Shown here piece by piece: positions 13,101 to 21,300 of a DNA stretch of 64,000 nt. The notes beneath the pieces are model-generated. The model did no database searches. It was not told the origin of the DNA and worked only from the letters and a program-made list of their open reading frames with translations. The stretch is from Ciona intestinalis (Eukaryota > Chordata > Ascidiacea > Phlebobranchia > Cionidae): assembly GCF_000224145.3 (NCBI RefSeq), contig NC_020169.2, positions 2,844,095-2,908,094 on the forward strand, read 5' to 3'. Both the position numbers and the translations under genes were made by a program. How positions within the stretch are numbered: the stretch's first letter is position 1; each line of letters opens with the position of its first letter.

Positions 13101-15758
13101 TTTTAAATGGCTCAAAAATTTAACATTTTTTACCTTCGCCCCGTACTTTGCAGCTGCCCTTGTGTAGGTAACGCAAGTACCAGCTGGGTCCATTGTCCCG
13201 TCTTGAGGGCTATATGCAGCACCAACTAAATTGGAGATATCAACCAATGGATGAACCTCCTTTATCTCAGACGGCGATAAAAGATGAGCCTCAATATCGA
13301 AGACTTTGGCAAGCTGTGTAAGTTATAACTGTATCATGAACAACGCTTTGATAATTATGCGTATACTAGGTTGGAGCAAGATAGTCGATGTTTTTATTTA
13401 CTTTTCCTGTCCAATTTGGTGGTAAACAAAGAATTTTACATATAGTAGGGTGGAGGAGATTGGGCAACTTTAACACATCATATTCGAATCCGGATCGTGT
13501 TTTAAACAATTATAACAGCGGTCTATAGGAGCCGTGAGGATACGGTTTTATAATTCTATGAATGTTCTTTGTTAACTAGCAAATAAGACGAGAAAATAGA
13601 ATGAAAATGTGTCCCATCTTCCCCCACTCTACTGTATTTATTTTTACCGTATCCTTACGAAACTGAAAGAGCGTTATAATTTGTATAATATAAATCGGCA
13701 AAATATAGGGTATTGTGTGTTGAAGATAACCCATCTTATCCCACATTACTATTCGGCTAGTTTTCACGCAGCCTTGACCTAGAGTTTGTAGAGACGTTGC
13801 CTTGACCCAATTAAGCAGCAATGCAGCAGAGCGCGTGCGAAAAGTAAATGCAAACATGGGACACACGGCAATCGATAACAATTAAACAAAGGGGCAACTG
13901 TGCAATTGAAAAACAGGACACGGCAGAAACTTTATACTTACCCAGTAAGCCAAACGTCATGCTTGTATTTTGACGGTGAAGATACACAAGGCGTGTTAGT
14001 TACACATTATAACCCATTGCAAAATAAAACATAATGTATAGACTGTGGGGTAAGATGGGACACCTTTAGCACATAATATTCAAATATCCTGACAACGGTC
14101 TATGAGAGTCGTGAAGATACGGTTTAAAAAATCTTTGAATATTCTTTGTTTATCAATAAATGGGAAGAGAAAATTGAAAGAAAGGTGTCCCATCTTCCCC
14201 CACCCTAATATATTAAGGTGGTGAAATATATCAATACAGGGCATGAGGCGTATGGAACATAACACTCTTGTTATAACGACTGTCGTTGCCCTGTGCTCGC
14301 GAGGATAAAGCAAGTTGCATTTAAAATACAAGTTCAGTGCCGAACTTACCGTAGTCATCTCCTTATACGCGTCGAACCGTTGCTGAGTGTATGCTGTGAA
14401 TAGACCACCAGTATGCACCCAACCAGTTTCGAGACCAGTCTCTTCAGGCAAAACTTCAGTCATCAGCTCCCGTGTGTGTTTTATAAGCTCCATTTCCAGA
14501 TCGTGGCTGGTTAGGTGCCAAAGCAAACCTGTAGAAAAAATGGTTTTGTGAAATTGGAAATGAATTTCGATTTTTAGTTGTTTTACCAGCAGTGTGCCAT
14601 GTCGTGCCTGCAGTGAGCTTGTGTTTTTCCAGCAGCACGACGTTCTTCACGCCCATTTTGGCCAGGTGGTAAGCTGTACTACATCCCACGCTTCCACCGC
14701 CTATAACCACGACGTCCGCTTCAGCAGGCACGCTGCCAGATTTCCTGGCTTGGTCAGCAGCATCGCTTTCAGTTTTATGAAGGGACGAATCGTAGGGCAC
14801 TTCTTTAATGTCAGTTATTTTATCATCGTAGGTGCTTGACGAACGAAACGAACTGACCGCCAAGTGTGTTTTTCTGAATAAAAGGGAAGGTTTAAATGTA
14901 CCGTACCGTATATGAATAATACATTACATGCTTTAAAGTAAAAGCAAAAAGTATGTTATTTCTTGACACCAATGCACAAAATACGCGGACGTCTTATGTT
15001 TATAAGCCGCGCAACAAACGTGTGCTTTGCGTATTCATCAACTTAGCCAGCGTTTTCGAAGTATTTATAAATTATGACTAATCCAGAGTTGTTTGTTGTG
15101 ATCGTTGCCCTGGCAGTTAACTTTAAAGTTTAAACGATTGTATTTATAGATCAGTCTTTGACAAATTAAGCTAATTTTACACTTGACTAGGATAATTACA
15201 AAACTGGGGCAATAACACCTTGAAAACAAATTCTTTTTCTGGTTAACTATTAACAAGTAAGCTATATTTGGAAAGTTTAAAACTGGCTTTGTGTATACGA
15301 CCCTTTGTTACTGCCATATAAGGAATGCCTAAACCGGTTCTAACCAGTTTGAACTGGGGTACCCAGCTCCACTTACCTGCGTTATAATTGTAAATATTAT
15401 TGCAAAACTGCTGGCTGTTATGACTTATTTAACTGTTAATAAAGCCAATTGTGGCTATAGCAACACCGATTTCTAATTATTTTATCGTCACACACTAGCT
15501 TTGTTCTTCAAGCAAACTTTATTTTCGTTGGTTTATTTTAAACCTAACCGTTTGCCGCCAGCGCAATTGTTATTTGTTGTGATAAAAAACAGCACCCTTT
15601 TTGAGTTGTATAACAATTTTATTGACAAAGTTCAAAACATCCATAAAAATATCTACAACGAAAATAAAACATAACGGAACGACAAAATTGAATAACATGA
15701 TAATAACGTACCTTCTTAGGGCGCTGCCAAGCCCATGAAGTCTTATTAAAGATGACAT
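4194..15758 (-). CDS. SARDH: sarcosine dehydrogenase, mitochondrial, 17 exons
   Basis: Oxidatively demethylates sarcosine to glycine in the mitochondrial matrix, passing electrons to ETF. Exons: 15758-15712, 14873-14587, 14528-14350, 13313-13134, 12879-12730, 12537-12358, 11811-11682, 10615-10438, 10110-9969, 8845-8630, 8092-7861, 7459-7312, 6818-6714, 6134-5986, 5470-5308, 4794-4687, 4389-4194. All phases join to 929 aa (human 918). Exon 1 encodes a basic targeting peptide ([16 protein letters not shown]). Residues 70-79 [10 protein letters not shown] form the FAD Rossmann motif; H109 in TTWHTAG is the covalent FAD histidine of the family. [34 protein letters not shown] and RHGWERPG-like blocks follow; the C-terminal half is the GcvT-type folate domain ([36 protein letters not shown]). 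DMGDH is less likely because the match to SARDH is continuous. Introns are full of MITEs and SINEs. Confidence 0.95.
4818..5100 (-). repeat. SINE, tRNA-headed, nearly full length
   Basis: Defines the SINE family of this window. Read on the minus strand it has a tRNA-like head (A-box-like TAGCACAGTGG, then a degenerate B box), an internal block with a run like CACTTAACAGCAATTGCTCC, and a body with GTTATAACAC and a final CAAGTTACATTC. Lies in SARDH intron 15. Confidence 0.65.
5003..5276 (-). repeat. tandem duplication of the SINE head plus flank
   Basis: Two direct units of about 137 bp, 5003-5139 and 5140-5276. Each runs from GACACACA through the tRNA-like head, GGCGCTGGACGATAAAATTG and TTAGTTAAAAACGTAC. 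The flank was copied together with the SINE head, so this is a local tandem duplication, not a second insertion. Confidence 0.75.
5686..5961. mobile_element. degenerate MITE, subfamily A
   Basis: Shows the family core (GATCGTGGTTTAAAC, TCGCGAAGGCACGGTTATATAATTC, TTTACTACCAAATGG) and the end CCACACTCTACTATAT. It is diverged and has extra sequence near its right end. SARDH intron 14. Confidence 0.5.
6202..6397. mobile_element. MITE, subfamily A
   Basis: Family consensus: about 195-200 bp, termini TAGTAGGGTGGGGGAAGATG and its inverse CATCTTCCCCCACCCTACTA, flanked by TA. The inside contains GATCGTGTTTTAAACAATTA, a tract like GTCGTGAGGATACGG and TTTGTTTACTACCAAATGG. It has no coding capacity, so it is a non-autonomous element. 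This copy lies in SARDH intron 13. Confidence 0.75.
6466..6653. mobile_element. MITE, subfamily B
   Basis: Subfamily B differs from A by GTAAGATGGGACATGTTTTT at the left, a middle reading GGTGCTAACGGTATCCCA-like, and a right end ACCCCACAGTACTATAT. This copy starts ATAGGGCGGGGTAACTTGAG and ends CACCCCACAGTACTTCATAT. Confidence 0.7.
6990..7283 (-). repeat. SINE copy
   Basis: Contains the body (CCAACAACAGCCGTTATAAT, CATACCTCGTGCCCGCTTAC) and, at the right, the tRNA-like head (CACTAACCACTATGCCACCG when read on the plus strand). SARDH intron 12. Confidence 0.65.
7621..7818. mobile_element. MITE, subfamily A
   Basis: Both termini intact: TATATAGTAGGTTGGGGGGA and CTTTCCCCACCCTACTATAT. SARDH intron 11. 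The left 5' splice site is about 40 bp away at 7861. Confidence 0.85.
8133..8395 (-). repeat. SINE copy
   Basis: Body with GTTATAATATGGGTGTTCTG and CACCTCGTGGCCGCTTACGA, then TGGGTTGTAGTAATTGCTAT and a good B box on the minus strand (GGTTCGAGGCCC) near 8365-8375. SARDH intron 10. Confidence 0.65.
8966..9150. mobile_element. MITE, subfamily A
   Basis: Termini TATATAGTAGGATGGGGGGA and CATCTTCCCCCACCCTACTA. SARDH intron 9. It is followed at once by a G-run and a partial subfamily B-like stretch (9160-9300). Confidence 0.8.
9160..9300. mobile_element. partial MITE, subfamily B-like
   Basis: After a 12-base G run, the stretch shows CCCATATTTCC, GTGGTTTTAACAATTAACAA and GAGCCGTGAGGATACAGTTA, which are B-type internal blocks. 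No complete right terminus. Confidence 0.4.
9565..9755. mobile_element. MITE, subfamily A
   Basis: Starts TATATAGTAGGGTTAGGAGA and ends TTTTTCCACCCTACTTTAT. Part of the TTTACTACCAAATGG block is replaced by a G run near 9707-9716. SARDH intron 9. Confidence 0.7.
9815..9917 (-). repeat. SINE body fragment
   Basis: TTTATCCTAGCGTGGCGGGG, AAACACTGTTCTGTTTCATA and CTTGTGCCAGCTTACGAGTT match the SINE body. The tRNA-like head is missing. SARDH intron 9, near the acceptor side of exon 9. Confidence 0.6.
10180..10400 (-). repeat. two SINE body fragments in tandem
   Basis: Two copies of the body, about 10180-10278 and 10285-10400. Each has GTAACTTG or GCAACTTA, a CGTTATAACACGG-like block, and CATACACCCCGTTCCCGCTT or its relative. 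Neither keeps the tRNA-like head. SARDH intron 8. Confidence 0.6.
10685..10755 (-). repeat. short SINE body fragment
   Basis: AACGACAGTCGTTATAACAC, GGGTGTTCTGTTTCACA and ATGTGTAACTTTGTGGG match the family body. The rest is missing. SARDH intron 7. Confidence 0.55.
10803..10934. mobile_element. degenerate MITE, B-like
   Basis: Begins GTGGGGTGAAATGTATATCG and carries CATTAACAACGCTGTTTCGG and AGTCGTGAAGATACGGTTAA. It directly precedes an A-type copy and is heavily diverged. Confidence 0.4.
10935..11134. mobile_element. MITE, subfamily A, opposite orientation
   Basis: Left end ATACAGTAGGGTGAGGAAGA; the internal blocks run in the order TTTTCATTCTAT, TTTGGTAGTTAGC, CCGTATCCTCACGACT, TTAAAACACGATCAGG, so it is inverted relative to the 6202 copy. 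Right end CATCTTCTCCTACAGTGCTA. SARDH intron 7. Confidence 0.8.
11427..11621. mobile_element. MITE, subfamily A
   Basis: TAGTATAGTACGATGGGGGA at the left, CCCATCTTCCCCCCTACTAT at the right. It lies about 60 bp from the 5' splice site that follows exon 7 (11682). Confidence 0.8.
11889..12081. mobile_element. MITE, subfamily B
   Basis: ATATAGTAGGGTGGGGTAAG at the left, TCCCATTTTACCCCACAGTA at the right, with TTTGGTAGTAAACAAAGAAT and GGATTTAGGTGCTAACGG inside. SARDH intron 6. Confidence 0.8.
12588..12686 (+). repeat. SINE body fragment, inverted
   Basis: GGTAACTCGTAAGTTGGCAC, CGTGTGATAACGACTGTCGA and GAGTAAGTTACATTCG are the family body in the opposite direction to the copy at 4818. SARDH intron 5. 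Confidence 0.6.
12901..13058. mobile_element. MITE, subfamily B, shortened
   Basis: ACTATAAAGCAGGGTTGGGT at the left and GGTACAACCCATCTTACGTA at the right. The middle is reduced. SARDH intron 4. Confidence 0.6.
13362..13752. mobile_element. MITE, subfamily B, interrupted by an A copy
   Basis: The left half (TACTAGGTTGGAGCAAGATA to GTGGTAAACAAAGAATTTTA) and right half (ACCGTATCCTTACGAAACTG to CCCATCTTATCCCACATTAC) join to one B element if 13440-13636 is removed. SARDH intron 3. Confidence 0.75.
13440..13636. mobile_element. MITE, subfamily A, nested inside a B copy
   Basis: Complete termini ATATAGTAGGGTGGAGGAGA and CTTCCCCCACTCTACTGTAT sit inside the B element 13362-13752, so A elements were active after this B copy had settled. 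Confidence 0.8.
14040..14213. mobile_element. MITE, subfamily A, with internal deletion
   Basis: GACTGTGGGGTAAGATGGGA at the left, TCTTCCCCCACCCTAATATA at the right. The GATCGTGTTTTAAACAATTA block is missing (ATATCCTGACAACGGTCTAT is direct). SARDH intron 3. Confidence 0.75.
14236..14325 (+). repeat. SINE body fragment, inverted
   Basis: CAGGGCATGAGGCGTATGGA, TTGTTATAACGACTGTCGTT and GAGGATAAAGCAAGTTGCAT match the SINE body. It sits just before exon 3 of SARDH. Confidence 0.6.
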
Positions 15759-18161
15759 TCTAACGCTGTATTCTTCGGTTTAAACGATAAAATATCAATA
15801 AAATCTCCATTGCGTTAAACTCTGCGTAGAAAATACTATCGCGTAAATTGTTGTTTTTTATACAATTACATGCAAATGCTCACCAAGTGAGGCACAATAA
15901 TACGTTTGAGCCAAAAACTATAACCAAGATATATTATGCCTCGAGCCACCGAAACAATGAGTAATGTCTATTTACCTCTGCTATTAAAACGAAGCAGTCT
16001 CTTTCGTTACGCTACCTTTTCACGCGTCGGAAACGAATGAAAGAAAATTATATAACACACAAAACACTCGCGGTGTAGCAAACAAAGCAGGGAAGAACCG
16101 CCGTAAGTTCGATTCGGTTTTCTCTCATAAGATTTTGTTCCCGCCCCCGACGGACAGCAGTCTAGGCTCCGCCCACAGTTTATTCTGTCCTGATTGGCTG
16201 ATCATTCGCCTGGCTAAGTACAGCGAACAGCTGGGTAGTCGCGACAGTCAAAACAAATAAACAACAAATGCTATGAATATAGTATATTAAACCTTGGTCT
16301 GGTCTACCTTTAGATTGACGTGGCATGACCAATATGTAGGTCTATCATCAGCATGAAACATTACAACTAGTTTCATTGGCCGACGCTACGACGCCCACTT
16401 TAATATCGTTCTGGTACCGAAAACTAGGCGTAAAAGGAGAAAGGGACCAGCAGCGTTCAAGACCACTACGCTTCACTGAAATTTATAGCCTCACGACCTT
16501 TGTTGTACTGTCTTTTTGTCGTATTTCTCAATGTTTTCATTTACATACGGCACAGCAATACAGCTGCTTTAGAAAAAGAGAATTGATGCGTCAGTAGTTC
16601 CTTACTGTTACGACGAAAACAGATTCAAAACGGCCACTTATAAACACTCAGCAGGACAGCGTGGTTTTAAAACCATAAACAAGAGACTCAAATAACAGTG
16701 GCTTGTAACGTTATGCTAACTCAGGCCTGCAAACATTTAAAACGCCGCGCAGCGCCTTTGTATCCCTTCAACACCTTAACTACTTCGCGCTAGCTGCTAA
16801 AACCGCTTTCGCTTCTGCTTTACGCAGTTCCTGTATAGCTCAGTAATTTGCAAATGATCAAATTTGTTCTACCACTCACTCTATTACAGGAAATAAACAG
16901 ATTCGTCTCCGTTTTATTCAGCTAAAATGACATTAACTGAAAAGCTAAGCAACTTAAGAAGGCATACGTGGGTAAATTAAAGCCTATGATTCAGCACACG
17001 AAATGTTTTCGTTGTGGCGGCTTTTTTTTCGTTATAATATCCTTTCCTGCAAACCATCAACGCTCAATAAATCATGGCCTACTAAAATGTGAACAGAGCC
17101 GGACTAAACTCGAATGGATTGTGCCCCTTGTCCGTTAAGACGACATCAACACGTACTTTGTTGTGACCCAGTTTCTTTTCGGCAATTGAAAATACAGTTT
17201 GGGGTTCTTGTTTTGTGTCTGTGCAGGTAGTAGTAAAAGTGACGAATTTTAAGTTTATGAATCATTCAAAAGTCTGCTTCCTTCATTTATTCAGGTTCAT
17301 TACTTATTCCACTCTTGACACAACACTGTACAGCGTAATGTTAAAGAAATGAACACCAGAGAAAAACGTAACCAACGCCAGTGTGTTTACGCCGGATATA
17401 GAGCCAAGCTGGTATGATCTGGGCCAGACCGGTTAAAACCAGTCACAGCCCGTCAAGCAAAACGTGGAACGCACAAAAGTTTGTACGCTATACGGCGCTA
17501 ATGAACAGCGGCAACGAATTTGGGAAATGTTAACGTTTGTTAGCGGGAAAGAGCTTTTAAGCATTTTACATACACAGCAAGTAGCAGGAAAAAGTCAATA
17601 AATCTAAATGTTTGGGAAATTTTTAAACGAATGAATTTTCGTTTATCGAAATATCATGTACGTATGTGGGATCGTAGGTCATTTATGTACAGCGTTTATA
17701 CTGTACATGCTAATACGATTGATACGAATACGGCTCAGTTCAAATATTTTTGGAATCTTTTAGATAAACTCAAGTTGAAAAGAAACAATGCTGAGATAGA
17801 AAGTATAAGGACGGGTGATTAGTAAAGTTTTACCCGTTTGGGAATATTTAATGATCATAATTAAGTCAAAATAAGACAATAATTTGCAGTCTCAAAATAG
17901 GACAAAAAATTTGCAGAAAAAAAAACGATTACGACGATGCAATGGATAATATATGTCTGACCTGAAATTCGGTCAAAAAGCAAACGAGCTCTTTACGACG
18001 TTACACGAAATAAATACACCTTAGCGACTGACCCAGCGCAGACGCAGGATTCCGTAATCCTGTTCCGCGGCGGACATCGCGGCTTTGGTGTTATATTGAA
18101 ACTTTAAAACGGGCTTTTTTTTGCAGACTGCTTTACCAGAACGCAAGTGAAAACTCCGTTG
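15759..18161. other. intergenic: SARDH promoter side and HIF 3' side
   Basis: No gene supported. At 16141-16196, about 400-440 bp upstream of the SARDH ATG on its strand, GC-box-like CCGCCCCCG and TCCGCCCAC lie next to ATTGGCTGA, an inverted CCAAT box; this cluster could be a promoter, by inference only. The part at about 16700-18160 is probably the 3' untranslated region of the HIF gene and beyond. Short open frames here show no family match. Confidence 0.4.
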
Positions 18162-18301
18162 TCAGAACACTTCGTCTAACGCGTGCACGCATTCCACGCC
18201 TACAGGGAAAAAGCCACGGCCTGGTAAAGGGGCATTCACCTCACAGTCGTGCAGCGAAAGCTCGGGTAAAATTCCACTTGAATTTCGTGGAAGACCTCGC
18301 C
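18162..18301 (-). other. HIF C-terminal activation domain exon
   Basis: Final coding exon, 45 aa plus TGA, too short to stand out as an open frame. Acceptor TTTTTCCAG; phase fits the donor GTAAGT after 18626. It carries [19 protein letters not shown] and ends HALDEVF, which aligns with the vertebrate end [20 protein letters not shown]. The Asn in DCEVNAP is the residue hydroxylated by FIH-1 in vertebrates to block p300/CBP binding. Confidence 0.9.
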
Positions 18302-21300
18302 CTGGAAAAATTAAGCGGTTTAATAATCTTTGCTTAAAGGCGGGATATCTACACAGAAGCGAAACTGGTCTCTTAAAACGTTACTTTGAATTATACATCG
18401 AAACTCGTCTATTTTAAAACGTTATTTTGGAATCAAACCGAAGAATAGCTCAGGGCAGTAAATCGGTATTTCCATTTAACATAAAAAGAATTCCTAATCT
18501 CCAATCCAGCGCTTTCCTTTCTGATTAAAACGGTTGCGGTGACGAACAACAGAGTCAACAGTTGGCACCAGACGACCGTTCCTACGCGTGACGTAATGCT
18601 GATGACGTAATAAAAGTCGACTTACCAGTTGTGTTTGCTTGTCCAAAGTCCGCTGACGGTTGGAGCAAGAAATTGGACGATAGAATTGCCCCGCCTTTGT
18701 TACCGCCGCCTGTTTATACAAAAAAAAACATTAAAACTTATTCACTAATATATGCAATTCGTATGGTATAACACTGTTGTGTAAAATGGATACCGTTTTA
18801 AGCACAGAATTTCCCAGGTTTTTAACAACTAACAACGATTTTTACAGTTGTGAGGATAGGTTATTCTGTTGAATTTTTTGTTTACTACCAAATAGAAGGA
18901 AATAAGAGAATAAAAACATGGTCAATCTATAGATACTAGAGTAAGGTGTGCGGCTACTTGTACTTACAGCTATTTCCTGTCGGTCCGTACCCTGTACCAG
19001 GTTGCAGAAGAACGTTAGCAAACTGTTGGAATGTGAAGTCGTTCATGTTGTTGGCTGAAAAAAATGACGCAATATGTAAATTAGGGCGGAACTAAATTCA
19101 CAACGATTAAAAGGTGGCTGTACACAGTATCCGGAATTCGTCCGTTTTGTCCGGATTTCGCTGCCGCATGCGGAACTCGGTAATGGGTTTGCATACGACT
19201 TCGCAAGAGAACTCGCTTGCCGGATACTGTGTACAGCCACCTTAAGAATTATTGGTAAATTACGTAATAGTGTCGACACATCCTTTGCAGTACAGAGTAA
19301 CAGCTCGATTTGTTATTGGTTACAATGTTATTATACCACGGGGAAACTTGCTACACCTACTAAGCGTAGGCAGTTCGGCTGGATGTGGTGCAATCAAATG
19401 CAAACGCTGCACCAAAAAAATCGATCGTATTTAATTGTGGTACCGTGTTCAATTTAATTTGTGTGACAAAAATCGATACGACACACTGCCAACGTCGATA
19501 CAGTGACCTGTATGGCACAGGTAAATCAATTCTAAATAAATTATTATTTTACAAAAAAACTACACTGCTTTGAATCTTAAATGTACAGTCGTTTTAATTA
19601 AATATTTGAAAGTTTGATGTTTTCTTTTACCTTGCTTTGTTGGCTGGGCTGTAGCTTGTCCAAGCTCGTAGCATCGGCGTTTGGATTCGGCAGCCACGAA
19701 TTCAGGCATGTCTGCCAGCTTCCTGTTGCATTCTGATTCTTGTCGGTAACGTTTTCTTGGTTTAGCAATGAACGCTGGGTCTTTGTTGAGCACAAAACCT
19801 CGACGCATATTCTCCTGGTGCTCGCGGTATTGCTCGCTTGAGACGGGCACGTTTTGATAGGCCCGTTTTCGCTGTTGGTAGACGTTTCGTTCGTCTGGTG
19901 GCTCTAACTCGGGGAAAGGTGGTAGCAAAGGTATTGGGCTCCCACAGTATGCACTGTCGCATGGACTCACTGGGGCGCTCGGGTTTTCGCCGCGGTTCCA
20001 TGTAAAGTCTTGTTTTCCAACGTTAAGTTGGTGTGTCAATGGCGCGCATTGTGGCTTCTGCGTGGAAATGGTTTAAGGTTACAAATCCTGCTGCTTGTCA
20101 GGTTGATAGGTTTAAGGGCTTTTGTACAGCAGCTTACCGACATGTCGCAAAACTCTTGCCCAGCTTGCGGGGCTTGTAGATTATCCACTGCTACGTAGCT
20201 GAAAAGATCTTCCAGTTTTTCTGTAAATAAATTTCCGCTGAGATAAGATAAGAAAACAAACAGTGGGCTTCAAGGGTGCTTCATTCATTTAATATCATGA
20301 GTGCACAGATAAGTATTGGTTTATTTACCTTGAACACTTGTGGCACTTGATGTAAAAGACCACGGGTCTCCAATAGAAGGGGCGTTGAAAAAGACATCGT
20401 CACCGCAGAGATCTGTAAAGGGAAAAGCGTCAAAACACGGTACGTATGGTTTTAGACAAGCAATGTTTATGTGACCTAATATTCAACTATTTTCGGTAAA
20501 AATATTAAATCGTGTCATTACTTACTGTCGTTTTCATCCAGTACAGCGAAAGTAAGCGGGACAATGCTGCAGTCGTCGTCGGCCGGTTGTTGCTCTTCTG
20601 TGACGTAATAGAGAGGTTAAACGGGTTTGCTGTTATCAGATTTCAACGAAATTGCTTTACAGTCGTGTGTTATGCGTTTGTGGTGTATTTTTACAGTGGT
20701 CTACTACATCTATTTTTACACACTATCTTGCTGCAATAAGCAGCTATATTATAGAGCCGAAAAAACAAGCAGAAATAATTGCCTTTAATGGCCATATACA
20801 GATTGTGGCGTGTTTTCTGAGCAAACAGTTATGAGAAATCCTAATTTCGTCAGGCTAAAGGTAAAACAATAAACACGACGCCGTTGTACGCCCCGGGGTA
20901 ACCAATATCTGCAACATCATTCGCTGCCCTGACTATGCTAACTTATACCAGTTTAAACCGGCGTATGAAATAAAACAGACTTATCTTATCAATGTTAAGT
21001 TAACGTCAAAACCAAAAGGGGCGTGGGTGGTCACAGCCAATCAGAACTCACCTGGCATAGCTGTATTAACCGGAAATACGTCACAAGTGAGGGGACGGTC
21101 GTCGAATACACAGTTTGGAGATAGTTCGAGTGTTAGGTCCTGTAAACAGGAAAGTATAAACAATGCGCATACGTCATGTTAAACGTGAAATTAGGATTAA
21201 AAAAAATGAACAAAAGAAAATTCCCGTTAGAACTTTCGCCAAGCATTGTTAGGGATTCGTGGGTTGACTAAATACCTATACGTGCATTGTTGCAGGTGTT

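Noticed and set aside
13576..13881. 101-codon frame in a SARDH intron
   Set aside because: It reads across a MITE and does not fit between SARDH exons 3 and 4, which join directly in phase and in family sequence.
15570..15758. 62-codon frame as a separate small protein
   Set aside because: Its first 16 codons are SARDH exon 1 (targeting peptide); the rest is intron after the donor GTACGT.
18494..18721. 75-codon minus-strand frame ending at 18494
   Set aside because: Only 18709-18626 is HIF exon 18, and it is read in another frame. The rest runs through the intron past the donor GTAAGT. The true C-terminus is the exon at 18301-18162.
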